Source of the DNA: a candidate division FCPU426 bacterium | Lineage (GTDB): Bacteria > Oederibacteriota > Muellerivitia > Muellerivitales > Muellerivitaceae | DNA length: 64,000 nucleotides | Reading direction: 5' to 3' | Assembly: GCA_030041545.1 (NCBI GenBank) | Contig: JASHNQ010000033.1 | Coordinates: 1 to 64,000, forward strand | In this document: positions 23,397-32,336 of the stretch, in pieces | Layout of the letters: every line of letters starts with the position of its first letter | Numbering within the stretch: the first letter of the stretch is position 1 | Notes under the pieces: generated by a model | Told to the model about the DNA's origin: nothing | Databases searched by the model: none | What the model saw: only the letters and a program-made list of their open reading frames with translations | Made by a program: the position numbers and the translations under genes

Positions 23397-24310
23397 AAAT
23401 TGGCCGAACTTATTTGGGATGGGAAATACAAAAACGGAAAAAAAGTAGCGCCCGTCCGAATCGCCCTGCCTTTTCAAACCATCGAAACCAGCAACAATGG
23501 AAATGGAGCGGTGAAATAGGACCGGTTTACCGTTGTTACATAGACGAAATGGGGCATCATCACAATCCTTCCACGGCCCAACCCCAAGACAGATTCCTGA
23601 CCCTTGCTGGCTGCATTTTTAAGATTCATCCGGATTATGAGGACGCCGCAAGGGCGGCAGCCGTCTTTAAGGAAGAATACTGGCCCAACCGTAACCCTGA
23701 CAACCCCGTCATTTTTCACCGGGAAGATATCCTCTATAAACGCGGCGCTTTCGGAATTCTTGCCGACGCGAAGGTTAAAGAGGGGTTTGATGCCGATCTT
23801 TTAGGATTCCTCCAACGGCTTAAAATGGTTCTTATCGTGGTGATCCTGGATAAGCAAGCACACAAGGAAAAATATATCAACGCCGATGAGTGTTATAGCT
23901 GGTGCCTGGAAATGCTTTTGCAACGGTATATCGGTTTTTTGCATTTTGTCGCGGGTCAAAAAGGCGACGTGATGGCGGAGGCGAGGGGAAAGATTGAAGA
24001 TAGGACGACCATGGCCCGGTACAAGAGCATTTATACCGAGGGCGGAATGTTTCTTGATAAGGAAAGGGCGCAATCCTGTTTGACGTCCAGGGAAATTAAA
24101 ATTAAGCCAAAATCGGCGAATATTCTGGGTCTCCAAGTCGCGGATTTGGTTGGCCCCGCGGTCCAAAGAAAAATCCTGGTGGAGAAAGGTTTTCAGGGCG
24201 ATTTTGAGGGAACATTCCACAGGAAAGTCTATCAAGCCATCGAAGGGAAACTGAACCGGAACCAATCTACGGGCAGGGTGGAGAGTTACGGGGAGATTTT
24301 CGCGCCTTAA
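23393..24310 (+). CDS. DUF3800 family protein
   Basis: The core (from about residue 45) reads YRCYIDEMGHHHNP, then RFLTLAGCIF, NPVIFHREDI, LIVVILDK, and near the end LGLQVADLVGPAVQRK. This is the DUF3800 pattern with an RNase H-like arrangement of acidic residues (Asp in YIDE, Asp in VADL). DUF3800 proteins are common beside mobile and defence genes; their activity is unproven. The N-terminus is anomalous. The first about 40 codons run out of frame through a copied 5' end of the methyltransferase gene. The only in-frame starts are TTG 23393 (overlapping the previous stop) or TTG 23414, so the native start seems lost. Confidence 0.75.
   Translation: MKIGRTYLGWEIQKRKKSSARPNRPAFSNHRNQQQWKWSGEIGPVYRCYIDEMGHHHNPSTAQPQDRFLTLAGCIFKIHPDYEDAARAAAVFKEEYWPNRNPDNPVIFHREDILYKRGAFGILADAKVKEGFDADLLGFLQRLKMVLIVVILDKQAHKEKYINADECYSWCLEMLLQRYIGFLHFVAGQKGDVMAEARGKIEDRTTMARYKSIYTEGGMFLDKERAQSCLTSREIKIKPKSANILGLQVADLVGPAVQRKILVEKGFQGDFEGTFHRKVYQAIEGKLNRNQSTGRVESYGEIFAP
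23400..23519 (+). pseudogene. duplicated 5' fragment of the methyltransferase gene
   Basis: TTG at 23400 opens a 39-codon frame MAELIWDGKYKNGKK, then VAPVRIALPFQTIET. It matches the first 30 residues of the methyltransferase at 24516 and is about 94% identical in DNA over roughly 95 bp. It then diverges and stops at 23519. With the true gene start it forms a direct repeat around the DUF3800 gene. Confidence 0.88.
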
Positions 24311-24340
24311 CAGGATGCTGAAAAATGATTTTTCATCCTG
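24311..24340 (+). terminator. hairpin after DUF3800 gene
   Basis: AGGATGCTGAAAAAT and ATTTTTCATCCT pair to form an imperfect stem directly after the DUF3800 stop, followed by GTTAAAG. The same GGATGCTGAAAAATG-TTTTCATCC motif lies at 7669-7697 in island 1, so it may be a repeat acting as a terminator. Confidence 0.5.
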
Positions 24341-24410
24341 TTAAAGACAGGAAAGGGGAGGCTTACGCCTCCCTCAGCCTCCTGCGAGATTTCTTACGAA
24401 AACTCCCCCT

Positions 24411-24441
24411 CCAGCAAAGCTGGATTAGTGATACTTATAAT
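24411..24441 (+). promoter_or_regulatory. promoter and operator candidate for the RM operon
   Basis: A perfect -10 hexamer TATAAT lies at 24436-24441. The palindrome CCAGC-AAA-GCTGG (24411-24423) sits where the -35 region would be, with no good -35 match. This suggests an activator- or repressor-controlled promoter about 75 bp upstream of the methyltransferase start. Confidence 0.45.
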
Positions 24442-24515
24442 ACGAATTCTTTAGAGTGTCAAATAGCGCCAAGTGGCGGTGGAAAGTATTAAAAAGGCCA
24501 CAAAAGGGGTGACTT

Positions 24516-26534
24516 TTGGCCGAACTTATTTGGGACGGGAAATACAAAGACGGTAAAAAAGTAGCTCCTGTCCGAATCGCCCTGCCTTTTCAAACCATCG
24601 AAACCATCAACGAAAGCACCCAAGACCGTCAGCAATCCCTGGATATGTTTGCCAGCGGGCGGGACATGGGTTGGAAAAATCGACTGATTTGGGGTGATAA
24701 AAAATATGTTCTCCCATCATTACTGGAAGAATTTTCTGGAAAAGTGAAGCTTATTTATATTGATCCGCCATTTAATACAGGTGCTGACTTTTCATTTACA
24801 GCAACAGTTCCAGAAAATTCAGGAATGGATGAGGACGAAGCGGCCAGCTTTTTGAAAGAACCGTCAGTTTTAGAGCAAAAAGCTTATAGGGATACATGGG
24901 GACGTGGTCTGGATTCTTATCTTCAATGGTTTTACGAAACAGCACTTCTTCTTCGCGAACTCTTGTCAGAGGAAGGAAGCATTTATGTGCATTGCGATTG
25001 GCATGTTAATAGTTACTTACGGACAGTGTTAGATGAAGTGTTTGGGAAAGATAATTTTCTAAATGAAATTTATTGGAAGCGAAAAACTGGAAGCAGTAGT
25101 GAGATAGGCAAAGGTACTTCGCGTTTTGGTAATGATGTTGACAGCCTGTTGTTCTATTCAAAAACAGAAATGCTTACTTTCAATACACAATATGTTGAAA
25201 ACGACCCGGAATACATTCGCAAATTTTTTCGACACCGAGACCCTGATGGCCGTCTTTACCGAATAGATAACCTAGCTAATCCGGCATATAGGCCAAACCT
25301 TATTTATGAATATAAAGGTTACAAACCACCCAAGAACGGTTGGGCCATTTCAAAAACGTTAATGGAACAATGGGACAAAGAAGGGAGATTATATTTTCCA
25401 AAAGATAAAGATGGACGTATCCAAAGAAAAAGATACCTAGACGAATTAAAAGGGCAGCCGTTGGCAAATCTCTGGAATGACATTTTGCCTGTTTCGTCGC
25501 AATCTGATGAACGCATCAATTATCCAACTCAAAAGCCAGAAACTCTGCTTGAACGAATTTTGAATTCGTCATCGAATGAGCAAGATTTAATACTCGATTG
25601 TTTTTGTGGAAGTGGAACTACAGCCTCTGTGGCTGAAAGATTAAACCGTCGCTGGATTACTTGCGATTTGGGCCGCTATGCAATTCATTCAGCCCGTAAA
25701 AGGCTTCTTTCTGTTTCCGGCCTAAAACCTTTTGTGATTCAAAACCTCGGCAAGTACGAACGCCAAGCATGGCAAGCCGCTGAATTTCCCGAACCAAAAA
25801 AACAGGCCGAAAAAGAGCAGAACTACCGTCGATTCATCCTCGATCTATATAAGGCCGAACCCGTAACAGGCTTTTCATGGCTTCATGGAGTCAAAAAAGA
25901 CCGTATGGTTCATGTGGGAGCCGTGGATGCTCCGGTTACTTTGGCCGATGTGAAGGCCATTGCAGCAGAAACCTGGAAATCCGTGGGCATGGGCAAAGGC
26001 GCTCCCCCAAAGGCAATAGTGGACATTTTGGGGTGGGATTTCGCCCTGGAAGTCAATGAGGTCGCCAAACAAATTGCCGCTGAATCCGGGGTTGAAGTCC
26101 ATTTCAAAGTCATTCCCCGTGAAGTCCTGGACAAAAAGGCCGTCGAACAGGGTGACGTGAAGTTTTTCGAGCTGGCTTCCTTGGCCGTGGATTTAAAAAC
26201 CGAAGGCTTGGAAGCGACGGTCAAACTCAAGGATTTCGTCATTGTTCCCGACTACGTGCCCGAGGACGTTCAGAAGGCCATCAAGCATTGGTCCCAATGG
26301 ATTGACTATTGGGCCGTAGATTGGGACTACAAGAACGACACCTTCCACAACCAATGGCAAAGCTACCGTTCCCGCCAAAATCCCGACCTTGAACTGACCA
26401 CCACCCATACCTATGAGGCTCCGGGTGAGTATTCGGTGGTGGTGAAGGTTATTGATATCCTCGGAAACGACACCACCAAACTGATGAAGGTCCATGCCGG
26501 TCCTCAGTCCAATCGTTCAAAGAGACCGGTATAG
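24516..26534 (+). CDS. DNA methyltransferase (Mod) of type III-like RM system
   Basis: This is a 672-aa beta-class N6-adenine/N4-cytosine methyltransferase. The catalytic DPPF is at 83-86, the target-recognition region lies between, and the AdoMet motif FCGSG is at 363-367. A long C-terminal half follows and ends in a PKD-like beta-sandwich signature (HTYEAPGEYSVVVKVIDILG). It modifies DNA for the restriction subunit encoded two genes downstream. The start is TTG at 24516, the same codon as in the duplicated fragment. Composition is mosaic: about 24700-25740, covering the catalytic and recognition core, is AT-rich, while both ends are GC-rich. This suggests exchange of the specificity core. 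Confidence 0.9.
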   Translation: MAELIWDGKYKDGKKVAPVRIALPFQTIETINESTQDRQQSLDMFASGRDMGWKNRLIWGDKKYVLPSLLEEFSGKVKLIYIDPPFNTGADFSFTATVPENSGMDEDEAASFLKEPSVLEQKAYRDTWGRGLDSYLQWFYETALLLRELLSEEGSIYVHCDWHVNSYLRTVLDEVFGKDNFLNEIYWKRKTGSSSEIGKGTSRFGNDVDSLLFYSKTEMLTFNTQYVENDPEYIRKFFRHRDPDGRLYRIDNLANPAYRPNLIYEYKGYKPPKNGWAISKTLMEQWDKEGRLYFPKDKDGRIQRKRYLDELKGQPLANLWNDILPVSSQSDERINYPTQKPETLLERILNSSSNEQDLILDCFCGSGTTASVAERLNRRWITCDLGRYAIHSARKRLLSVSGLKPFVIQNLGKYERQAWQAAEFPEPKKQAEKEQNYRRFILDLYKAEPVTGFSWLHGVKKDRMVHVGAVDAPVTLADVKAIAAETWKSVGMGKGAPPKAIVDILGWDFALEVNEVAKQIAAESGVEVHFKVIPREVLDKKAVEQGDVKFFELASLAVDLKTEGLEATVKLKDFVIVPDYVPEDVQKAIKHWSQWIDYWAVDWDYKNDTFHNQWQSYRSRQNPDLELTTTHTYEAPGEYSVVVKVIDILGNDTTKLMKVHAGPQSNRSKRPV

Positions 26535-26553
26535 TCTTTAGGACAGGTATCCG

Positions 26554-28017
26554 ATGCCAAAACCAAAAAGAAATAACAATCAGGCGCATCCCGCTATGAA
26601 GGAAAACCAGGCCATTGAGTGGAAGGAATCCTGGCGGGACGAATACCTCAAATGGATTTGCGGCTTCGCCAACGCCGAGGGCGGCAAGCTGGTGATTGGG
26701 CGGGATGACCGGGGAAATGTCACCGGGATTTCCGGCGTTCAGAAACTGTTAGAAGATATTCCGAACAAAGTCCGCGACATCCTGGGAATCCTGGTGAAGG
26801 TCAACCTTCGGCAACAGTCGGGGAAGGACTACCTGGAAATTGTCGTGGAGGCCCACCCTTATCCTGTCAGCTATAAAGGCGAATACTTCGCCCGGAGCGG
26901 CAGTACCCTTCAAACCCTGAAAGGTTCGGCTTTAGACGGGTTTCTTTTGAAGAAACAGGGTAAGCATTGGGATGGCGTTCCGGTTCCCCGCGCCAATATC
27001 AAAGACCTGTCCCGGGCGGTGATTAACGAATTCCGAAAGAAGGCGCGCGAAAGCGAACGCTTGGAACCGGCTATCTTGCGGGAACCAACGCCCGGTTTGA
27101 TTGAAAAACTCCACTTGCGGGAAGGCCAATACCTGAAAAGAGCCGCCGTTTTGTTGTTTCACCCGGAGCCGGAAGAATTCGTGGCCGGGGCTTTAGTGCA
27201 GATCGGCTTTTTCGAGACGGACGCCGACCTGCTTTACCAAGACAGGGCGCAGGGCGATCTTTTTACCCAGGTGGACAAGACGATTGATTTGCTTTCCACG
27301 AAATACCTGAAAGCGGGAATCAGTTACCGGGGTCTTCAACGGCTGGAACGGCTTCCCGTGCCTGAGGCGGCCTTGCGGGAAGCCGTCCTGAACGCGGTCA
27401 TCCACAAGAATTACGCCGTTTCCGCTTCCATCCAGATCAGCGTTTATAACGACAAGTTGATGATATGGAATCCCGGCGAGCTTCCCCCGGCTTGGACGGT
27501 GGAAAAACTCAAGAGCAAGCATTCCTCCCAGCCCTTCAACCCGGACGTGGCAAACGCCTTTTTCCGCGCCGGGATGATCGAGGCTTGGGGACGGGGAATC
27601 GAGCGCATCCTGGACGCTTGCCGGGAAGCGGGAACACCCGAACCCAGTTTCCGGTACGATCATGGCGGTCTTTGGGTGGAATTTAAGTTTTCCCGTGGGA
27701 AAAGATCAAAGCCCGGCCTAGCCCAGCCGAAATCCGGTACTAGTTCAGTACCAGTCCAGTACGAGTTCCAGTACCGGTCATTGGAGGGCCGTATTCTTGA
27801 TCTTTTGGGCGAAAGAGCAATGTCCGTCTCCGCTCTTTCACGACGCTTAGGGCAAAAGAAAGTTTCCGGCCAGTTGAAGACAGTTTTGGGCGCCCTGTTA
27901 AAGCGAAAATTGATTGAGTTCACGATTCCCAATAAACCCAACAGCCGTTTGCAACAATACCGCGTGACCGGTAAAGGCAAAGGCCACCTCATTTCATTAT
28001 CGGAAGCCAAACCATGA
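26554..28017 (+). CDS. AlbA/Schlafen-domain ATP-binding regulator
   Basis: The 487-aa protein has an AlbA_2 (Schlafen-like) domain at about 18-140 (IEWKESWRDE, then CGFANAEGGKLVIGRDD, then YFARSGSTLQTL). A GHKL-type ATP-binding domain sits at about 270-370 (LREAVLNAVIHKNYA, then LMIWNPGELP, then EAWGRGIERI). A C-terminal winged helix covers about 410-480. The linker is rich in Ser/Val/Gln, encoded by GTAC-rich repeats near 27738-27778. Such proteins are annotated as transcriptional regulators and often accompany restriction genes. It lies 19 bp after mod and overlaps the restriction gene by four bases, so it belongs to the RM operon. An ATG 14 codons later is an alternative start. Confidence 0.85.
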   Translation: MPKPKRNNNQAHPAMKENQAIEWKESWRDEYLKWICGFANAEGGKLVIGRDDRGNVTGISGVQKLLEDIPNKVRDILGILVKVNLRQQSGKDYLEIVVEAHPYPVSYKGEYFARSGSTLQTLKGSALDGFLLKKQGKHWDGVPVPRANIKDLSRAVINEFRKKARESERLEPAILREPTPGLIEKLHLREGQYLKRAAVLLFHPEPEEFVAGALVQIGFFETDADLLYQDRAQGDLFTQVDKTIDLLSTKYLKAGISYRGLQRLERLPVPEAALREAVLNAVIHKNYAVSASIQISVYNDKLMIWNPGELPPAWTVEKLKSKHSSQPFNPDVANAFFRAGMIEAWGRGIERILDACREAGTPEPSFRYDHGGLWVEFKFSRGKRSKPGLAQPKSGTSSVPVQYEFQYRSLEGRILDLLGERAMSVSALSRRLGQKKVSGQLKTVLGALLKRKLIEFTIPNKPNSRLQQYRVTGKGKGHLISLSEAKP

Positions 28018-30575
28018 GAAAAACCACCGGACGTAAAAAAAAGGCCGATGGCCAGGTCGAATTATTGGACGTAACCGGGCACCTGAAAACGGCTCCTTGC
28101 GTTCCTGCCTTGCGGGAGGTTGTTAAGGCTTGGCGGGCCGGGGGGTACAAGGGCACTACCCAAACCACCCAACAGCTTTTGAATTATTGGTTCGAGACCG
28201 ACCACAAGATGCCCAACGGCAGGGTCTTTCAATACCATTCCTCCCAAAGGGAGGCCATGGAAACGCTGATCTTCGTTTGGGAATACGAGAAGGTCCGCAC
28301 CCGCAAGGCCCTTTTGGAACGCTACGCGGCGAACCTGAAAAACCTCCGCCTACCCACCTACGACGACTTTGCCCGTTACTGCGTCAAGATGGCGACGGGG
28401 TCCGGCAAGACCAAGGTGATGTGCCTGGTGGCCGCGTGGCAATTCTTCAACGCCCAATGCGAGGAACCGGAGGAAGCCAGGCAGTACGCCAAGACCTTCC
28501 TGGTGGTGGCCCCCAACGTCATTGTTTTCGAGCGGCTTAAGACGGACTTCGAGGGTGGCCGCATTTTCAGGGCCGACCCGGTGATTCCACGGTTCTTTGA
28601 AATTTTTTGGGATTTTGATTGCGTCATGCGCGGGGATGGCGAAAGGGCTCATAGTGCCGGGGCGTTGTTCCTTACCAACATCCAGCAGTTTTACGAGCGG
28701 GTGCCGGTGAAGTATGACGAGCCGGAAGAAATGACGGCGGTCTTGGGCGAGAAGCCGGCCTTAAAGAAGCTGGAAATAACCGATTTCACGGAACGAATCG
28801 GCATCCGGGGCGGCAACCTAGTGGTTATCAATGATGAGGCCCACCATACTCATGACGAGGAAAGTGAGTGGAACGGTGTCATTCGGCGGCTACATGAAAA
28901 GACCCCTTTGACCATGCAGGTGGACTTTTCGGCCACGCCGCGCTTCCAGAAGGGGCAGTTGTTCCCCTGGACCATTTCGGACTATCCCTTGAAGCAGGCC
29001 ATCCTGGACGGCATCGTGAAGCGCCCGGTCAAGGGCATTGCCCATATCCAGGAAGCCCGTTCCCAAACCGCCAGTGTGCGCTATAAGGCCTTCCTGACGG
29101 CGGGAGTGGAGCGGTGGCGGGAATACCAGCAACAGCTTGTCCCCCTTAAAAAGAAACCAATTCTTTTCATCATGCTCAACGACACCGCCGAGGCGGACGA
29201 GGTGGGGGATTGGCTAATGACGGCCTATCCCAAGGAATTCGGAGGCGATAAAACGCTCATCATTCATACGGACAAGTCCGGCGAGGTTTCCAAGGCCGAG
29301 TTGGACCAAGCCCGCAAGATTGCCAGGGATGTGGACAGCGATACCAGCCCGGTCAACGCCATCGTGAGCGTCTTGATGTTGCGGGAGGGCTGGGACGTGC
29401 AAAATGTGACCGTGGTGGTGGGCTTAAGGCCCTACTCCTCCAAGGCCAATATCCTTCCCGAACAGGCCATTGGGCGTGGGTTGAGGCTGATGTTCCGGGG
29501 CCACGGTAACGGCTATACCGAGCGGGTGGACGTTATCGGCAACAAGAAGTTTATTGAGTTCGTGGAGGACTTGGAAAAACTTGAGGACATGAAGCTGGAC
29601 AGCTTCGAGATCGGCAAGGACAAACTGAAAATCGTGTCCATCATGCCCGACCCGGAAAAAGGCAAATTTGACATTGGCCTGCCTATCCTATCGCCTATCC
29701 TCGTTCGCAAGAAAAGCCTGGCCGAGGAAATCGCCGGGCTGGACGTGACCCAATTCAAGACCCCGAAGATACCCATTAAGAAAGGCGACACGGACGAAAC
29801 CACCTTCAAGTACGAGGGTTACGACTATATTACTTTGGTCAAGGAAGTGGAGCGGGAATATAAGATCCCCGAACCCCAGACGCCCCAGGAGGTCATTGGC
29901 TATTACGCCCGGATGATTTCCAACGAGGTCAAACTGCCTTCCCAATTCGCGGCCTTAGTGCCCAAGATCACCGAGTTTTTCCAGAAGAAGGCTTTCGGCA
30001 GGGAGGTGGACCTTCATGAGCCGGAAATATTGAAAGCCATGTCCACGCCCGTTGCCCAATACGTCTGCAAGGACGTTTTCAAGAAAGAACTGCAAAGCAA
30101 GGTGGTGGCCGAGCAGGAGCCGAAACTGGAAGGGGCCGACCGGCTGCTTTCCACCCTCCAAGCCTTCCCGTGGAGCAGGCCCACCTTAGCGGGCAAGAAA
30201 TGCGTCTTGAACCTGGTTCCTTGTGAGAACGACTTCGAGCTGGCCTTTGCCCGCTTCCTGGACCACGCCGAAGACGTGAAGGCCTTTTCCAAGATTCCGC
30301 AGAATTTCGGCTTTTCGATTGAATACACCGACGGCAATTTCAACCTTCGAAACTACTACCCCGACTTCGTGGCCGTGGACAAAGACGGCGGTTTCTGGAT
30401 TTTGGAGACCAAGGGGCAAGAGGGGGAGGAAACCCGCTTCAAGGACGCGGCGGCGGAACGCTGGTGCGAGAACGCTACGGCCTTGACGAAGAACACTTGG
30501 CGGTACAAGAAAATCCCCCAAAAGAAATTCACCGAATTGGAAGCCGATTCCTTGGCGGACATTGAGGTTCTTTGA
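28014..30575 (+). CDS. type III-like restriction endonuclease subunit (Res)
   Basis: The 853-aa protein is an SF2 helicase-nuclease. Walker A is ATGSGKT near residue 125-131, DEAH is in VINDEAHHTHDEE near 275, and motif III is FSATPRF. Motif V-VI features are AIVSVLMLREGWDVQNV and LPEQAIGRGLRLM. A PD-(D/E)XK nuclease closes the protein, with NYYPDFVAVDKDGGFWILETK at about 778-798 (Asp, Glu and Lys present). It should cut DNA unmodified by the upstream methyltransferase. The ATG overlaps the regulator stop (ATGA). All key motifs are intact. The toxin gene darT begins directly at its stop. Confidence 0.92.
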   Translation: MRKTTGRKKKADGQVELLDVTGHLKTAPCVPALREVVKAWRAGGYKGTTQTTQQLLNYWFETDHKMPNGRVFQYHSSQREAMETLIFVWEYEKVRTRKALLERYAANLKNLRLPTYDDFARYCVKMATGSGKTKVMCLVAAWQFFNAQCEEPEEARQYAKTFLVVAPNVIVFERLKTDFEGGRIFRADPVIPRFFEIFWDFDCVMRGDGERAHSAGALFLTNIQQFYERVPVKYDEPEEMTAVLGEKPALKKLEITDFTERIGIRGGNLVVINDEAHHTHDEESEWNGVIRRLHEKTPLTMQVDFSATPRFQKGQLFPWTISDYPLKQAILDGIVKRPVKGIAHIQEARSQTASVRYKAFLTAGVERWREYQQQLVPLKKKPILFIMLNDTAEADEVGDWLMTAYPKEFGGDKTLIIHTDKSGEVSKAELDQARKIARDVDSDTSPVNAIVSVLMLREGWDVQNVTVVVGLRPYSSKANILPEQAIGRGLRLMFRGHGNGYTERVDVIGNKKFIEFVEDLEKLEDMKLDSFEIGKDKLKIVSIMPDPEKGKFDIGLPILSPILVRKKSLAEEIAGLDVTQFKTPKIPIKKGDTDETTFKYEGYDYITLVKEVEREYKIPEPQTPQEVIGYYARMISNEVKLPSQFAALVPKITEFFQKKAFGREVDLHEPEILKAMSTPVAQYVCKDVFKKELQSKVVAEQEPKLEGADRLLSTLQAFPWSRPTLAGKKCVLNLVPCENDFELAFARFLDHAEDVKAFSKIPQNFGFSIEYTDGNFNLRNYYPDFVAVDKDGGFWILETKGQEGEETRFKDAAAERWCENATALTKNTWRYKKIPQKKFTELEADSLADIEVL

Positions 30576-31196
30576 GTGACTAATCCTCTTTTGCTTAAGG
30601 GTCGTTTTTTATTCCACATTACCCACATAACAAACCTTCCGGGCATCTTGAAGAAGGGCATCCTTGCTAAAAATGAAGCTGAATCCAAGAATATCAAGTA
30701 CAAGGATGTCTCGAATCTCGATGTTCAACAAGGGCGGGCGCAAATCCACGTTCCGCCGCCGGATGGGAAGCACACCCTGCGTGATTACGTGCCGCTGTTT
30801 TTCGGTGCCCGCCCCGCCATGCTTTTCGCCGTCCAGCGAAGCGGGGTTTCCCAGGAAGAAATGATCTATGCGCTGGTGAATTGGGGAATTTTGGAACTCA
30901 AGTCCACCTGGTTCACTGACGGCAATGCCCGAAGCGGGGCCACCAAGTTTTTCAACGACGTGAAGGACTTGAGTAAGGTCAACTGGAAGGCCGTGGAGGC
31001 CTATTATTGGGGCGACAAGGGGGAAGACTTCAAACGCCAGAAACAGGCGGAAGTCTTGAAGTTTGGGGTGGTTTCCCTGTCGGACATTTCGGCGTTTTGT
31101 GTCTATAATCAAAAGGCCAAGGATAAGGTCCAAGCCGTCTTGGACAAGCAGGATATTTCCAAGAAGGCCTTCATTACACCGGAGTTTTACTACTAA
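30576..31196 (+). CDS. darT: DarT: ssDNA thymidine ADP-ribosyltransferase toxin
   Basis: The 206-aa protein matches DarT (DUF4433). It has FHITHITNLPGILKKGIL at the N-terminus (His14), an NAD-binding Arg54 in QQGRAQ, the loop YVPLFFGARPAMLF, and the catalytic-type Glu159 in RQKQAEVL. DarT transfers ADP-ribose to thymidine in single-stranded DNA, blocks replication and acts against phage. The start is GTG immediately after the res stop. It overlaps darG by one base. Key residues are all present, so it should be active and need the antitoxin. Confidence 0.93.
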   Translation: MTNPLLLKGRFLFHITHITNLPGILKKGILAKNEAESKNIKYKDVSNLDVQQGRAQIHVPPPDGKHTLRDYVPLFFGARPAMLFAVQRSGVSQEEMIYALVNWGILELKSTWFTDGNARSGATKFFNDVKDLSKVNWKAVEAYYWGDKGEDFKRQKQAEVLKFGVVSLSDISAFCVYNQKAKDKVQAVLDKQDISKKAFITPEFYY

Positions 31197-32287
31197 TGAT
31201 TAAATTCGTCCAAGGCGACATTTTCAAGTCCAAGATGCAGACGTTGGTGGCTACGGTGAATTGCGTCGGCATCATGGGCAAGGGCTTGGCGAAAGAATTC
31301 AAGCTCCGGTATCCCGATATGTACAAGGAGTACGCCAAGGCCTGCAAACGAGGCGAGTTACAAAAGGGAAAGCTCTTTCTTTACCGTGACCTTCAAAATT
31401 CCATTCTCTGTTTCCCCACTAAGGATAATTGGAAAGGCCCTTCCAAATACGAATTCATTGAGGAAGGCTTAAAGACGTTGGTGGACAAGCACCAAGAATG
31501 GGGTATTACCTCGATTGCCATTCCGCCCCTTGGAAGCGGCTTGGGCGGCCTGGATTGGACGAAGGTCAAAGCCCTTATCTTGAAATTCCTTTCCGACTTA
31601 CCCATTGAGTTTGAGATTTACGAACCCTTGGCCGAAGGGGACCGGATACCCGTCAAGAACCCTTTCCGCAAAATGGACAAAATTCACATCACTCCATCCC
31701 TGGTTTATACCGGCGAGATGATCCGCCTTGCACGGAAGGCATTTCCCCAGGCCTTTCCCATTGGCCGTTTGTTGTTGCAGAAAATCGCCTTCTTCGCCCA
31801 AATGCTGGGCCTGCCGATCAAGCTTGAGTTTAAGAAGGAAAATTTCGGTCCCTACGACTACAAGATGAAATTCAACGTGGACCGCCTGGAAGGTTTGTTT
31901 GTGAGGGATATGTCCACCACAATCGAGAAATCGAATCTCGTCATATTGGATGAGGAAGAATGGTTGAACCTGATTAAAACGCATGATTTAGACTTGGAAG
32001 GCACCCGGCACATTATTGAATACGTTGTTAATTTCCTGAAAGGCTACAGCCTGCCGCAAATTGAATTATTGGCCTCAACCATGTACGCGTGGGCGGCAAT
32101 TCTTGCGGCGGGAGAGTTGGGATCATTGGATGAAATCGAGGAATATTTGGACCTTTGGAAGCCGAAAAGATTCACCCATGACCAGATCGAATTTGCCCTT
32201 AAAGAGTTGGCAAAGAGTGGTTGGTTAAACGCCCAATTCGACATTCAAAGGCCGTCCGTTCCCTCCGAAGCCATTGTTCTTTCTTAA
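31196..32287 (+). CDS. darG: DarG: macrodomain ADP-ribosylglycohydrolase antitoxin
   Basis: This is a 363-aa antitoxin. The N-terminal macrodomain (1-155) has the ADP-ribose-binding signature VNCVGIMGKGLAKEFK (Asn22 and the G-x-M-G-K-G loop at 26-30) and PPLGSGLGGLDW. It removes ADP-ribose from DNA. The C-terminal half (about 165-360; LLLQKIAFFAQMLG, then FGPYDYKMKFNVDRL) is the DarG C-terminal domain that binds DarT directly. The start overlaps the DarT stop (TAATG). Full length and co-transcription with res and darT indicate a working DarTG pair embedded in the RM operon. Confidence 0.94.
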   Translation: MIKFVQGDIFKSKMQTLVATVNCVGIMGKGLAKEFKLRYPDMYKEYAKACKRGELQKGKLFLYRDLQNSILCFPTKDNWKGPSKYEFIEEGLKTLVDKHQEWGITSIAIPPLGSGLGGLDWTKVKALILKFLSDLPIEFEIYEPLAEGDRIPVKNPFRKMDKIHITPSLVYTGEMIRLARKAFPQAFPIGRLLLQKIAFFAQMLGLPIKLEFKKENFGPYDYKMKFNVDRLEGLFVRDMSTTIEKSNLVILDEEEWLNLIKTHDLDLEGTRHIIEYVVNFLKGYSLPQIELLASTMYAWAAILAAGELGSLDEIEEYLDLWKPKRFTHDQIEFALKELAKSGWLNAQFDIQRPSVPSEAIVLS

Positions 32288-32336
32288 GGCTTACTTTAAA
32301 TACCTCATTAAATGGTTCTAAGGACTTAAAAAGGCC

